Positions 1 to 5,632 of a stretch of 7,567 bases of DNA are shown piece by piece. A program made the translations under genes and the position numbers. Every line of letters begins with the position of its first letter. Positions within the stretch are counted from its first letter, which is position 1. Source of the stretch: Lachnospiraceae bacterium (GTDB lineage Bacteria > Bacillota > Clostridia > Lachnospirales > Lachnospiraceae); contig JAJPZP010000030.1 of the NCBI GenBank assembly GCA_021204285.1, positions 1 to 7,567 of the forward strand, read 5' to 3'. The notes under the pieces are model-generated. The model was not told where the DNA came from. It saw nothing but the letters and a program-made list of their open reading frames with translations, and searched no databases.

Positions 1-58
1 GCCCTGATTCATCCACGCACAAATGTCTCCTGATGGATACATTATAAGTGATTCCCAT
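1..58 (-). other. Possible 5' end of a further gene running off the window
   Basis: After the DUF5688 stop codon the minus strand stays open in two frames to the window edge. One starts with ATG at 58 (MGITYNVSIRR...), the other with ATG at 42 (MYPSGDICAWM...). A GTG or TTG start downstream of AGGAGA (near 26-31) is also possible. None of the ATGs has a strong ribosome site at good spacing. Fewer than 20 codons are visible, so I cannot choose a frame or name a product. A TATAAT box (complement at 41-46) also lies here, with only a poor -35, so this stretch could equally hold a promoter. Confidence 0.25.
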
Positions 59-77
59 TGAAAAATCCACACTTTCA

Positions 78-977
78 TCATCCCGGCATCGAAGAACTTT
101 CCGGCAAAACTTTTTGTTCTTCCTCACACACAAAGATCTGTGTACTGTCTCTCTGAAAGTAATACACCTGATCCGACAGGAAGTCATTATCCTTCACCTG
201 CATTCTGTTCACGCGCCGCACCGTATCTCTTAGTATTTCCACCTTAAACTGGCCATTATCCGGAAGAACCAGGAGCTCATAAACCGAAGAGGGCAAGATA
301 TATAAATTCCCCATTCCCACTGTCAGCTTACCGACCAGGCCAGGGTTCATAATCACCGCCGCTCCAAATGTAGCATTGCCTTGCAGGGCATATAACGGAT
401 TTTCCACATCTATCAACGACCGCTCCGTATCATCAAGGATATCGGACACTTTCTCCACCCTGTATTTCACGGCTTCCATGTTTTGTCGGGCTAATACGAC
501 CACTGTCCCGTCCGTGACACCCCACTTCTCCACCAACCCATCGTTCACCTCTGCTGTTGCGGTACCGTAGCCAGGCAGCTCCCACTGCACGTAGTATACT
601 TGTGCCAGATCCAGATAACGCATATGCGGGCAGAAGTACAGCCGCTCTTTATTGCGCTCGTAATTGACCACTTTGCAGCGCAGCAGTCCCTTTGCCTTGT
701 CCCAGTCCAGCAATGGGGAATAATCCGGGCTGAAATCCAGATGAGTCTGCACCATGGATTCAATATAACCCACGGCGTCTTCCACCGCATACTCCTCTCC
801 CAGCATATCTACAACATCCGCCCAGTACACAATAAATCCGAGGTTGGCCCCTTCCCGTGCAATTCGCAGCCCCCGCTGGATACTATTGTTATTTTTCTTG
901 ATCGTTTCTTCGGTGAATCGAATCCCTTTCATCTTCTCCCGGCACATTTCCACTACTTTCAGTTCTTTCCCTTTCAT
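78..977 (-). CDS. DUF5688 family protein
   Basis: A 299-residue soluble protein that I assign to the DUF5688 family, found on mobile elements and chromosomes of Lachnospiraceae and related Clostridia; its function is unknown. The N-terminus (about 1-60) is charged and helical, with NNNSIQRGLRI (29-39) and GFIVYWADVVDML (47-59). The middle holds the typical CPHMRYLDLAQVYYVQW stretch (116-132). The C-terminal third has VLPDNGQFKVEILRD (237-251) and ends in a mixed strand segment with DFLSDQVYYFQRD (265-277). There is no signal peptide or membrane helix, so it should be cytoplasmic. ATG at 977 is supported by GGAGG (complement 988-992) 10 nt upstream. It follows the 27-residue microprotein by 23 bp and is probably co-transcribed with the recombination genes. 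The family match is from memory of conserved blocks; the product name is fairly secure, a role is not. Confidence 0.8.
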   Translation of the reverse strand: MKGKELKVVEMCREKMKGIRFTEETIKKNNNSIQRGLRIAREGANLGFIVYWADVVDMLGEEYAVEDAVGYIESMVQTHLDFSPDYSPLLDWDKAKGLLRCKVVNYERNKERLYFCPHMRYLDLAQVYYVQWELPGYGTATAEVNDGLVEKWGVTDGTVVVLARQNMEAVKYRVEKVSDILDDTERSLIDVENPLYALQGNATFGAAVIMNPGLVGKLTVGMGNLYILPSSVYELLVLPDNGQFKVEILRDTVRRVNRMQVKDNDFLSDQVYYFQRDSTQIFVCEEEQKVLPESSSMPG

Positions 978-1000
978 ATCTCATTATCCTCCATATCTTC

Positions 1001-1084
1001 TCAGCTTTCCCCGCCGTCATCATTCAGTACCGCGATCGCAACCGTCAATGCGCCAACCAAAATTGCCTTAAGTATGCTGTCCAT
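1001..1084 (-). CDS. 27-residue hydrophobic microprotein
   Basis: A short gene with a near-ideal ribosome site: AGGAGGAG (complement 1089-1096) sits 4 to 6 nt before ATG at 1084. The product is 27 residues. It starts MDSILK, continues with a hydrophobic helix of about 16 residues (AILVGALTVAIAVLN, 7-21), and ends in an acidic tail DDGGES. The shape is that of a single-pass membrane microprotein. The stop TGA lies 23 bp before the DUF5688 start, so the two genes are probably translated from one mRNA. I recognise no family. It could be a small membrane partner of DUF5688, a toxin-like peptide, or only a translated leader that sets DUF5688 expression. The strong ribosome site and full-length helix argue that it is really translated. 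Confidence 0.6.
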   Translation of the reverse strand: MDSILKAILVGALTVAIAVLNDDGGES

Positions 1085-1110
1085 TCTTCTCCTCCTGCTT
1101 AGCTTTTGAC

Positions 1111-1206
1111 TTATCCGGTATGTATATTCTCCGCTTCCCATACCGGATAGATAAATTCAGCCGAAGATGCCCCGCACCTCCGGCCCTTGTACATGCTACA
1201 TTTCAT
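1111..1206 (-). CDS. Possible 31-residue small ORF overlapping a hairpin
   Basis: Four bases after the stop of the annealing protein an ATG (1206) opens a 31-codon frame ending in TAA at 1111-1113; a second in-frame ATG lies at 1194. The product starts MKCSMYKGRRCGASS and ends ENIHTG. It has two cysteines and a basic first half and resembles nothing I can name. There is no good ribosome site, so translation would depend on coupling to the preceding gene. The last 13 codons coincide with the arms of the 1112-1149 hairpin, so the frame may be a by-product of a conserved RNA structure. Low confidence as a gene. Confidence 0.25.
   Translation of the reverse strand: MKCSMYKGRRCGASSAEFIYPVWEAENIHTG
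1112..1149 (-). promoter_or_regulatory. Perfect 11-bp hairpin upstream of the microprotein gene
   Basis: TATCCGGTATG (1112-1122) and CATACCGGATA (1139-1149) are perfect inverted repeats around a 16-nt loop. In the minus-strand transcript the structure ends 15 nt before the AGGAGG of the microprotein gene. No run of U follows (the next bases are AGUCAAAAGC), so it is not an ordinary intrinsic terminator. It could be an mRNA-stabilising or processing hairpin that sets the level of the two downstream genes apart from the recombination genes, or a protein-binding operator. The structure is seen; the role is inferred. Confidence 0.5.
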
Positions 1207-1210
1207 CAGC

Positions 1211-1981
1211 TTACGCTGCTTTCGATTTCGTCCGGCGCAGGCTGTTCATGGCTCTCCGGTATGTACCCTCATCCATATCACCAAGGCTCGCAACGCCATA
1301 GCGCTGTAAAACGGTATCGAGGGCAATGCCAGTCCGCGCCAGTTCTTTGTTGATCGCTTCTGTGTATGCCGCAGCCTGTTTCCCTGTGTCCACGGTTTCC
1401 TGACGCTGAGCATCTTGTCCTGACGTCTCCGGCTTCGCAGTGTTCTGCTTCTGAACTGCTGTTTTATCGACCAGATTATAGACTACCTTTCCATCTTGAT
1501 TGATGACCGTCAGCCCTGCGATCTCCCGGCTCTCATTATAGGAGATACTGGAAACCGTGAATTTATCCGTTGTCACATACCGATTCTCCCGCATCTGGAT
1601 ATTGGCCTTTCCCGCACTCACCCAGATGAACGGGGCGGTGTAAAGCTCCCGGCCTATGCCATGCGAGAAGCAGGCGCGCTTGAAGGAATCGGAAGCTTCG
1701 CCCTTCTCCTTCTCAGTATTGCTCTTCGTGCCGACGTCCATCTTGGATATCCACTGCTTCTTTTCCTCATCCCAGATGCTGACCTTGCAGTACAGGTTCC
1801 CGCCGATCACTTCATGGCTCCGCTGCCAGTTGTTCACACCGTAGACCTCATCCAGAATCTTCATGTCCACGCGGGCGTCCTTATAGAGCAAAAGCGACAG
1901 CCCTTTTTCATTGATAAAGCCGACCCTGCACTCGATCTCATTCGTGCGCAGGAGCCTGATTTCTTTCTGTCCCATCTGCAT
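1211..1981 (-). CDS. Rad52-like single-strand annealing protein
   Basis: Probable phage/ICE single-strand DNA annealing protein of the Rad52/Rad22 superfamily. It would bind SSB-coated single strands and pair them with complementary DNA in RecA-independent recombination. Numbering from the longest frame (ATG at 1987): conserved Rad52-type blocks are DMKILDEVYGVNNWQRSH (41-58), a strand pair around CKVSIWDEE (67-75), KMDVGTKS (82-89), and the hallmark helix GEASDSFKRACFSHGIGRELY (96-116). The C-terminal part (about 180-258) is a flexible Gln/Thr-rich linker and a small basic helical domain ending RRTKSKAA, likely for DNA or SSB contact. I prefer the ATG at 1981 (256 residues), because GGAAGG (complement 1988-1993) is 6 nt from it but abuts the ATG at 1987. 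It follows the SSB gene closely and the YqaJ nuclease by two genes, which fits an exonuclease-SSB-annealase set. A DUF1071-type label is an alternative within the same fold. Confidence 0.8.
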   Translation of the reverse strand: MQMGQKEIRLLRTNEIECRVGFINEKGLSLLLYKDARVDMKILDEVYGVNNWQRSHEVIGGNLYCKVSIWDEEKKQWISKMDVGTKSNTEKEKGEASDSFKRACFSHGIGRELYTAPFIWVSAGKANIQMRENRYVTTDKFTVSSISYNESREIAGLTVINQDGKVVYNLVDKTAVQKQNTAKPETSGQDAQRQETVDTGKQAAAYTEAINKELARTGIALDTVLQRYGVASLGDMDEGTYRRAMNSLRRTKSKAA

Positions 1982-2013
1982 TACCATCCTTCCATTGTTT
2001 TTCTGTCTCTGTC

Positions 2014-2490
2014 TTAATTAAACGGCAGGTCGTCATCGCAGTCTGTAAGAGCCACGAAACCGTTCTGATCCACTGTATATCCATCATTCTGCCTGTCCAT
2101 ATCCTGCCCGGCGTGAAGTGCCAGTGACTGAGAGAACTGCGATGTAGCGGAGGTAGCCGCTTCACTTGCTTTTTTACTCTCCGCAAACTCCTGTTCCTCG
2201 ACGAACACCTCAAAGAATGGCATTTTCACGCCATCTCTGTTGATATACTTACCCGTCTGGACATGTCCTATTACCGCGATCTTCGTGCCCTTACGCAGAT
2301 ATTTCTCCGCAAATTCACCCGTGTGCCCGAGTGCTACAAGCTGAAAGTAATCCACTTTAATACCATCATCCCGCTTCTGCCGTTTATCCACGGCGATCGA
2401 ATACCGGGCGATCGTGACCGAAGGATCTTTCTTGCTATAGCTTATCTCCGGATCGGCGGTAAGCCTGCCGATCAGAATAATCTTATTCAC
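2014..2490 (-). CDS. ssb: Single-stranded DNA-binding protein (SSB)
   Basis: A 158-residue bacterial-type SSB, which coats single-stranded DNA and recruits repair enzymes through its tail. The OB-fold domain spans about 1-105 and starts with MNKIILIGRLTADPE, followed by YSIAVDKR (30-37), VDYFQLVALG (46-55), YLRKGTKIAVIG (64-75) and TGKYINRDG (79-87). A Ser/Gln/Asp-rich linker (about 106-150) leads to the acidic tip DDDLPFN (152-158), a close variant of the classic DDDIPF that binds partners. The start codon is GTG at 2490, with GGGAGG (complement 2501-2506) 10 nt upstream; this site overlaps the stop of the YqaJ gene (2506-2508), so the two are probably translationally coupled. It lies between the YqaJ nuclease and the annealing protein. 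It is probably an element-borne SSB additional to the chromosomal copy (inference). Confidence 0.95.
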   Translation of the reverse strand: MNKIILIGRLTADPEISYSKKDPSVTIARYSIAVDKRQKRDDGIKVDYFQLVALGHTGEFAEKYLRKGTKIAVIGHVQTGKYINRDGVKMPFFEVFVEEQEFAESKKASEAATSATSQFSQSLALHAGQDMDRQNDGYTVDQNGFVALTDCDDDLPFN

Positions 2491-2505
2491 CGACTCACCG
2501 CCTCC

Positions 2506-3435
2506 CTACGCCACGGAGAGCCGCCGGTAGCTGCTCTGCGTCAGATAATCCGCATAGATGCCTGGCTGCTCCGATTTCAGGCGTTTCGTGTCCACCGACG
2601 TCTTACTGATGGATTTCCAGACTACCTTCCGGTCGCCCACTGTGCCGATCTCCGCCTCTTTCAGATAACTTTTAAGCTGGTTCGCCGCGGCGTTCTTTGC
2701 TGTCTCCAGCTCCTTCATTTGACGGGATATGTGCTCATATTCCTCGCAGATCGACAATGCTTCCTCTGGCAGCTCAATGACCTCCCCGTTGGATATCCGG
2801 AACCGGGAGTTAAAGTAGTCGGTCGTCGCCGCTGAACCGTCCGGCACAGGTTCCACGCCGCCCAGCACATGTGTCTCCCAGAAGTATTTCTCCATCGCGA
2901 CAATCTTACCGATCATCTCCTCATCCCGCTCCACCATGTGATAGAAGAAATGGTTTCCACCCACCAGCGCCGCGATATAGGTCCGCTTTGCGCCTGTGAC
3001 TGCCATATAATGCTGGACCTGCAAGATATATGGGGCAGGGACTCCTTCCTCCCAAACTTCCTGCTTATAGGCCGATGCGGTCTTTGCCTCAAAGATACAA
3101 GGCTCCCCGTTATCGTTGATCACGCCGTCCAAATCCGCAAGCATGAACGGGTAATCCTCACTCTGCAAAAGCATGTGTTTCTGGCGCACCTTCAAGCCTG
3201 TGCGTTCCATGAACTCCTTCCGCACTACGGGCTCCAACAGAGTCCCAAAATGGGTATACTCATTCTCCCCTTCGTCCGGCTCTGCCTGCCCGGTCTTTTC
3301 AAGCCAGAGCTGGTGAACCGACTTAAACGGATTGATGCCTGCGATCACAGATACATCGGAACCACCGATGCCTGTTGTCCGGTATTTCAACCACTCTTCT
3401 CTGCTCAGATGAGCAGTCTTTACTACTACTCTCAT
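2506..3435 (-). CDS. YqaJ-type (lambda-exonuclease-like) recombination nuclease
   Basis: A 309-residue member of the YqaJ viral recombinase family of PD-(D/E)XK nucleases, related to lambda exonuclease, which resect double-stranded ends to give 3' single strands. Visible motifs are TTGIGGSDVSVIAG (20-33), GTLLEPVVRKEF (64-75) with the conserved Glu68, LADLDGVI (99-106) carrying the metal-binding Asp, FEAKTAS (115-121) forming the E-x-K core, and LQVQHYMAVTG (138-148), the Q-x-Q-H-Y helix. The core is thus complete. The C-terminal third (about 210-309) is a helical extension ending in a SSYRRLSV motif usual for this family. ATG at 3435 has GGAGG (complement 3445-3449) 9 nt upstream. The next gene, SSB, begins 15 bp after its stop. 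A strong hairpin with a T-run lies just before the ribosome site and separates this gene from the Rpn insert. Confidence 0.92.
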   Translation of the reverse strand: MRVVVKTAHLSREEWLKYRTTGIGGSDVSVIAGINPFKSVHQLWLEKTGQAEPDEGENEYTHFGTLLEPVVRKEFMERTGLKVRQKHMLLQSEDYPFMLADLDGVINDNGEPCIFEAKTASAYKQEVWEEGVPAPYILQVQHYMAVTGAKRTYIAALVGGNHFFYHMVERDEEMIGKIVAMEKYFWETHVLGGVEPVPDGSAATTDYFNSRFRISNGEVIELPEEALSICEEYEHISRQMKELETAKNAAANQLKSYLKEAEIGTVGDRKVVWKSISKTSVDTKRLKSEQPGIYADYLTQSSYRRLSVA

Positions 3436-3451
3436 AAAATTTTACCTCCAC

Positions 3452-3484
3452 ACAAAAACGGGAGCATCCAAACTGGACACTCCC
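3452..3484 (-). terminator. Rho-independent terminator after the Rpn gene / possible attenuator before yqaJ
   Basis: In the minus-strand RNA, 3484-3474 pairs with 3470-3460 in an 11-bp stem (GGGAG.GUCCA type, two internal G-U pairs) with a 3-nt GUU loop, followed by G and five U (3458-3454). On the plus strand the two G-U pairs become C-A mismatches, so the structure is built for minus-strand RNA. It lies about 80 bp after the Rpn stop and ends only 5 nt before the GGAGG of the YqaJ gene. It therefore either ends the Rpn transcript or controls read-through into the nuclease operon. Confidence 0.75.
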
Positions 3485-3564
3485 ACAAGATTTTTATATA
3501 GTGTTTCTCTGATCTCCTTTCACAGAAAACCAATACCGTTATAAAGCTATCTCCAAGCTTCAGT

Positions 3565-4242
3565 CTATGCCTGCGGTACAAGCCCCAGCCACTTTTCAAT
3601 AGTCTGTACACTGTATCCCAGAGATTTCGCAATAACCTCTACTGATACATTATTGGCATAAAAATTCTCCGCACTCTTTTGCGCCTGTTCTCTCCTGTCG
3701 CTTGCAATGTAGTCTTCCAACATTTCATTCTGATCGAACAATGTAATCATAATATCGACAACCTCCTTTTCCCGGCTTTCCAGATACTCTTTTAATACAT
3801 TCTGATTCTTGCAAATGCGAATTGCTTCCACGACTGCCTGTCGCGTCCGGCCATACAATCTGACCTGATCGTTGATTACTTTCGTAAAGACGACATACTG
3901 GTTAATAATATCTCCGTCCTGCCCGTCCGTAATCACCTTTACCCGCACATCCAGAGCTGTCTGGGCTCCTCCGAAAAATTCTTCTGACAAGGAAATAAAT
4001 TCCTTATCAACGACAGATTCGCCCGTATAAACCACATACAATTCAGGCTTTGGCATATGAACCGGTGTGGCGGCAAACAGACTTTGTGTGCTCCTTTTCA
4101 GGTAATCCTGATAGGTACGGGCAATATACATCAGACACCGGACTATGATATTCACCGTCCAGGAGCTCTGTGCCTCCACAAGCACCAAGAGCCTGTCTCC
4201 CACCAGAAAGCCCAGATCATTGTATATGTCATGGACAAGCAC
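3565..4242 (-). CDS. Rpn/PD-(D/E)XK nuclease family 'transposase', apparently 5'-frameshifted
   Basis: A 225-codon frame from GTG at 4242, of the Rpn (recombination-promoting nuclease, PD-(D/E)XK transposase-like) family common in Lachnospiraceae. Visible family blocks are HDIYNDLGFLVGDRLLVLVEAQSSW (4-28; the D and E-x-Q residues form the nuclease core), PKPELYVVYTG (65-74), FFGGAQTALDVRVKVI (89-104), DIINQYVVFTKV (111-122), YGRTRQAVVEAIRICK (130-145) and LKEYLESREKEVVDIM (150-165). The C-terminal tail (about 195-221, VSVEVIAKSLGYSVQTIEKW) looks like a small helix-turn-helix. No ribosome site precedes the GTG. The family sequence continues upstream in frame (REYVTLEQ) back to a TAA at 4270-4272, while ATGs with a ribosome site lie in another frame at 4289/4280. 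A one-base loss near 4264-4268 would explain this. The gene has its own promoter-like box and terminator and looks more A+T-rich than its neighbours, as expected of an insert. It may still work from the GTG, or be a fresh pseudogene. Confidence 0.8.
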   Translation of the reverse strand: MLVHDIYNDLGFLVGDRLLVLVEAQSSWTVNIIVRCLMYIARTYQDYLKRSTQSLFAATPVHMPKPELYVVYTGESVVDKEFISLSEEFFGGAQTALDVRVKVITDGQDGDIINQYVVFTKVINDQVRLYGRTRQAVVEAIRICKNQNVLKEYLESREKEVVDIMITLFDQNEMLEDYIASDRREQAQKSAENFYANNVSVEVIAKSLGYSVQTIEKWLGLVPQA

Positions 4243-4289
4243 CTGTTCCAGGGTTACATATTCCCTGCCTTATTATCCATGATAACCAT
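4243..4289 (-). pseudogene. Out-of-frame 5' start of the Rpn gene
   Basis: ATG at 4289 (and in-frame ATG at 4280) follows GGAAAGGA in the minus strand and encodes MVIMDNKAGNM before a stop. The Rpn frame, one base off, reads GREYVTLEQ directly into the conserved nuclease sequence. Adding one base in the GGCAGGG stretch (about 4263-4269) would give a continuous MDNKA-REYVTLEQ start. I read this as the real N-terminus, cut off by a single-base deletion or a sequencing error in a G-rich run. The frames are seen; the joined protein is inferred. Confidence 0.55.
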
Positions 4290-4350
4290 TCCTTTCCGAA
4301 AACAATACCTTCGGACATTTTCAGTTCCATCGCATCTTCCTTTTTGTTAT

Positions 4351-4380
4351 ATTATAAGCCACCAGCAGGCAATGATGCAA
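4351..4380 (-). promoter_or_regulatory. Putative sigma-A promoter of the Rpn gene
   Basis: The minus strand carries a perfect -10 box TATAAT (complement 4351-4356) and a weaker -35 TTGCAT (complement 4375-4380), 18 bp apart. It lies between the DUF932 stop and the Rpn start, about 60-70 bp before the candidate ATGs, and would let the Rpn gene be expressed on its own. The -35 matches consensus at only three positions, so the strength is uncertain. Confidence 0.5.
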
Positions 4381-4424
4381 CCGGATTTTTCTGTGCCGGA
4401 TGTATCATTTCTGTCTGGCTCTCC

Positions 4425-5357
4425 TTACGCTGCCCGGACCATCTGGTAGGCTTTATCAAGCATAGGATTTCCATCCACGGTTTTCGCAAAGAGGCTCTCA
4501 CGGTAATTTGAGCGCTCCCGCAGCGGCCTCGCGTGGGTCGTGAAGTCGGATACTGCATTGACGAATCGGTAAGCATTCTTCCCGACGTGCTTGAGATCAG
4601 GCGCGGCGTAATAGCGTTCTTTCAAATCCTCCCGCATCCGCTCCACGTTCCTCTTCTGTACGTCAGTCGCCTTGGCGGGCAGCGGGATAAGCGTGTCGAT
4701 ATACTCGTACACCTGACGGTCAGATAATTTCTTCTGGTTCAGCGCATCAATCCCCTTCCCCAGCTCCGACATATACTTTTCCGCATAGAGGAGCGTATTC
4801 TTCGCATCTTCAAGCTTGCCCTGAATGTCCCCGACATGGTTGGTAGACCAGGCACGCTTCGCCGTGTTGAGCGCCAGATTCAGAGTATTCTGACACACCA
4901 CGCGCACGGGCGTCATCGCCGCCTTGATTGCGCCTGTCCCATCGTGACTATTCATAAATACCAGATATGGTGTGATCTCATCCCCGCTGATGATATAGCG
5001 CTGCGGGAGCCGCGCCAGTATCCATGTCCTCCTGCCGCCCTGCAAGGAACCCGCCGTCTCATAAGTAACGCCCCCGCCCAACAGTTCATCTGTAAAAGCG
5101 AAGGCGTCCTCATTCTGGACGACCTTGTAACGGTCTGTGACGATTCCGAGTACCTGATCGTCCGTCTCTCTTACATTGGCCTTGAAGCCCGGCACAGGCA
5201 TCCCGTCAGCAGTCTGAACCTCTTTCTGGATAACCTGCCAGTCAAGCCCCGCGAGCACCAGCGCGCTCAGGGAATCCGGTGCCTCCTGCACCCGTGTGCC
5301 AAGTCCGTGCCACGGCTTCGTCCTCGTGTAAAACATGCTTTCAACATTTGCTGCCAT
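4425..5357 (-). CDS. DUF932 family phage/plasmid-related protein
   Basis: A DUF932 (TIGR03299-type, 'phage/plasmid-related') protein of about 310 residues. The family is common on phages, plasmids and integrative elements next to DNA recombination genes; its biochemical role is not established. Numbering from ATG 5363, characteristic blocks are ESMFYTRTKPWHGLGTRV (8-25), LGIVTDRYKVVQNEDAF (72-88), LVFMNSHDGTGAIKAAMTPVRVVCQNTLNLAL (134-165) and the C-terminal NAYRFVNAVSDFTTHARPLR (262-281), ending near MLDKAYQMVRAA. Length and order match the family. I place the start at the ATG at 5357, because AAGGAG (complement 5367-5372) is 9 nt from it but only 3 nt from the ATG at 5363. It is the first gene of the recombination unit, after a 270-bp gene-free leader, and an inverted repeat covers part of its ribosome site. 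The Rpn insert lies between it and the YqaJ gene. Confidence 0.88.
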   Translation of the reverse strand: MAANVESMFYTRTKPWHGLGTRVQEAPDSLSALVLAGLDWQVIQKEVQTADGMPVPGFKANVRETDDQVLGIVTDRYKVVQNEDAFAFTDELLGGGVTYETAGSLQGGRRTWILARLPQRYIISGDEITPYLVFMNSHDGTGAIKAAMTPVRVVCQNTLNLALNTAKRAWSTNHVGDIQGKLEDAKNTLLYAEKYMSELGKGIDALNQKKLSDRQVYEYIDTLIPLPAKATDVQKRNVERMREDLKERYYAAPDLKHVGKNAYRFVNAVSDFTTHARPLRERSNYRESLFAKTVDGNPMLDKAYQMVRAA

Positions 5358-5369
5358 TTTCATTTTCTC

Positions 5370-5402
5370 CTTTGAAATTGATTGGGTTTTATTATTTCAA
5401 AG
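5370..5402 (-). promoter_or_regulatory. Inverted repeat overlapping the DUF932 ribosome site
   Basis: CTTTGAAAT (5370-5378) and ATTTCAAAG (5394-5402) are perfect 9-bp inverted repeats with a 15-nt loop. In the mRNA the downstream arm contains the first three bases of the AAGGAG ribosome site (complement 5367-5372). A folded stem could lower DUF932 translation; the repeat could also be a repressor operator at the head of the operon. The stem is A+T-rich and so of moderate stability. Confidence 0.45.
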
Positions 5403-5632
5403 CTATGGTTTATGATTGAAAATGACAGATTTTACAGAAAGACGTGTAACAATCAGGTTTCTCATTTCATAAGCATTTTCCAATAGAGTGTTCCTGTCAG
5501 ATACCCTGTTTTCGTGCCTTCTGGACAAGGGTAGGCCAATTATCGTGAGGTCTGGTTAAAAAATAAAACTTTCAGGCTCTCATTCCATAGTATTTAAACG
5601 GTGGTGAAATCTCATCGATATCTCAGGGCTCC
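5403..5632. other. Gene-free leader region before the recombination operon
   Basis: About 230 bp with no supportable gene on either strand; only very short frames without ribosome sites occur. It should contain the promoter of the DUF932 unit, but no pair of -35/-10 boxes with good spacing stands out; the best minus-strand pair (ATGAGA, 17 bp, TACTAT near 5590-5617) matches only 4 of 6 at each box. An imperfect hairpin exists with arms TACCC (about 5502-5506) and GGGTA (5529-5533). No tRNA, CRISPR or obvious attachment repeat is visible. Confidence 0.4.

Noticed and set aside
600..1109. Plus-strand frame of 169 codons opposite DUF5688 and the microprotein
   Set aside because: It is antisense to a clear gene with good ribosome sites, its product is low-complexity Ser/Phe/His-rich, and no ribosome site precedes it.
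1496..2017. Plus-strand frame of 173 codons opposite the annealing protein
   Set aside because: It mirrors the coding pattern of the minus-strand gene, with no family motif and no ribosome site.
2869..3501. Plus-strand frame of 210 codons opposite yqaJ
   Set aside because: The real YqaJ motifs are on the other strand; the product is Cys/His/Leu-rich shadow sequence.
3513..3520. Strong ribosome-site-like AAAGGAGA on the minus strand
   Set aside because: No ATG, GTG or TTG lies at suitable distance downstream; at most a remnant or part of a short repeat.
3495..3523. Promoter-like pair GTGAAA, 17 bp, TATATA on the minus strand before yqaJ
   Set aside because: Each box matches only 4 of 6, and the predicted start would fall directly at the base of the terminator hairpin, so expression of yqaJ from it is unlikely.
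3432..3632. Minus-strand frame of 66 codons between the Rpn gene and yqaJ
   Set aside because: Its C-terminal part is simply a translation of the terminator hairpin, it overlaps the Rpn 3' end, and it has no ribosome site at its start.
4386..4400. Short direct repeat ATCCGG in the DUF932-Rpn gap
   Set aside because: Only two 6-bp copies; too short to call a repeat or attachment site.
4352..4408. 18-codon minus-strand frame (MIHPAQKNPV...) between DUF932 and the Rpn promoter
   Set aside because: The ribosome site AAGGAG is about 12 nt away, the frame ends within the promoter box, and the peptide has no recognisable features.
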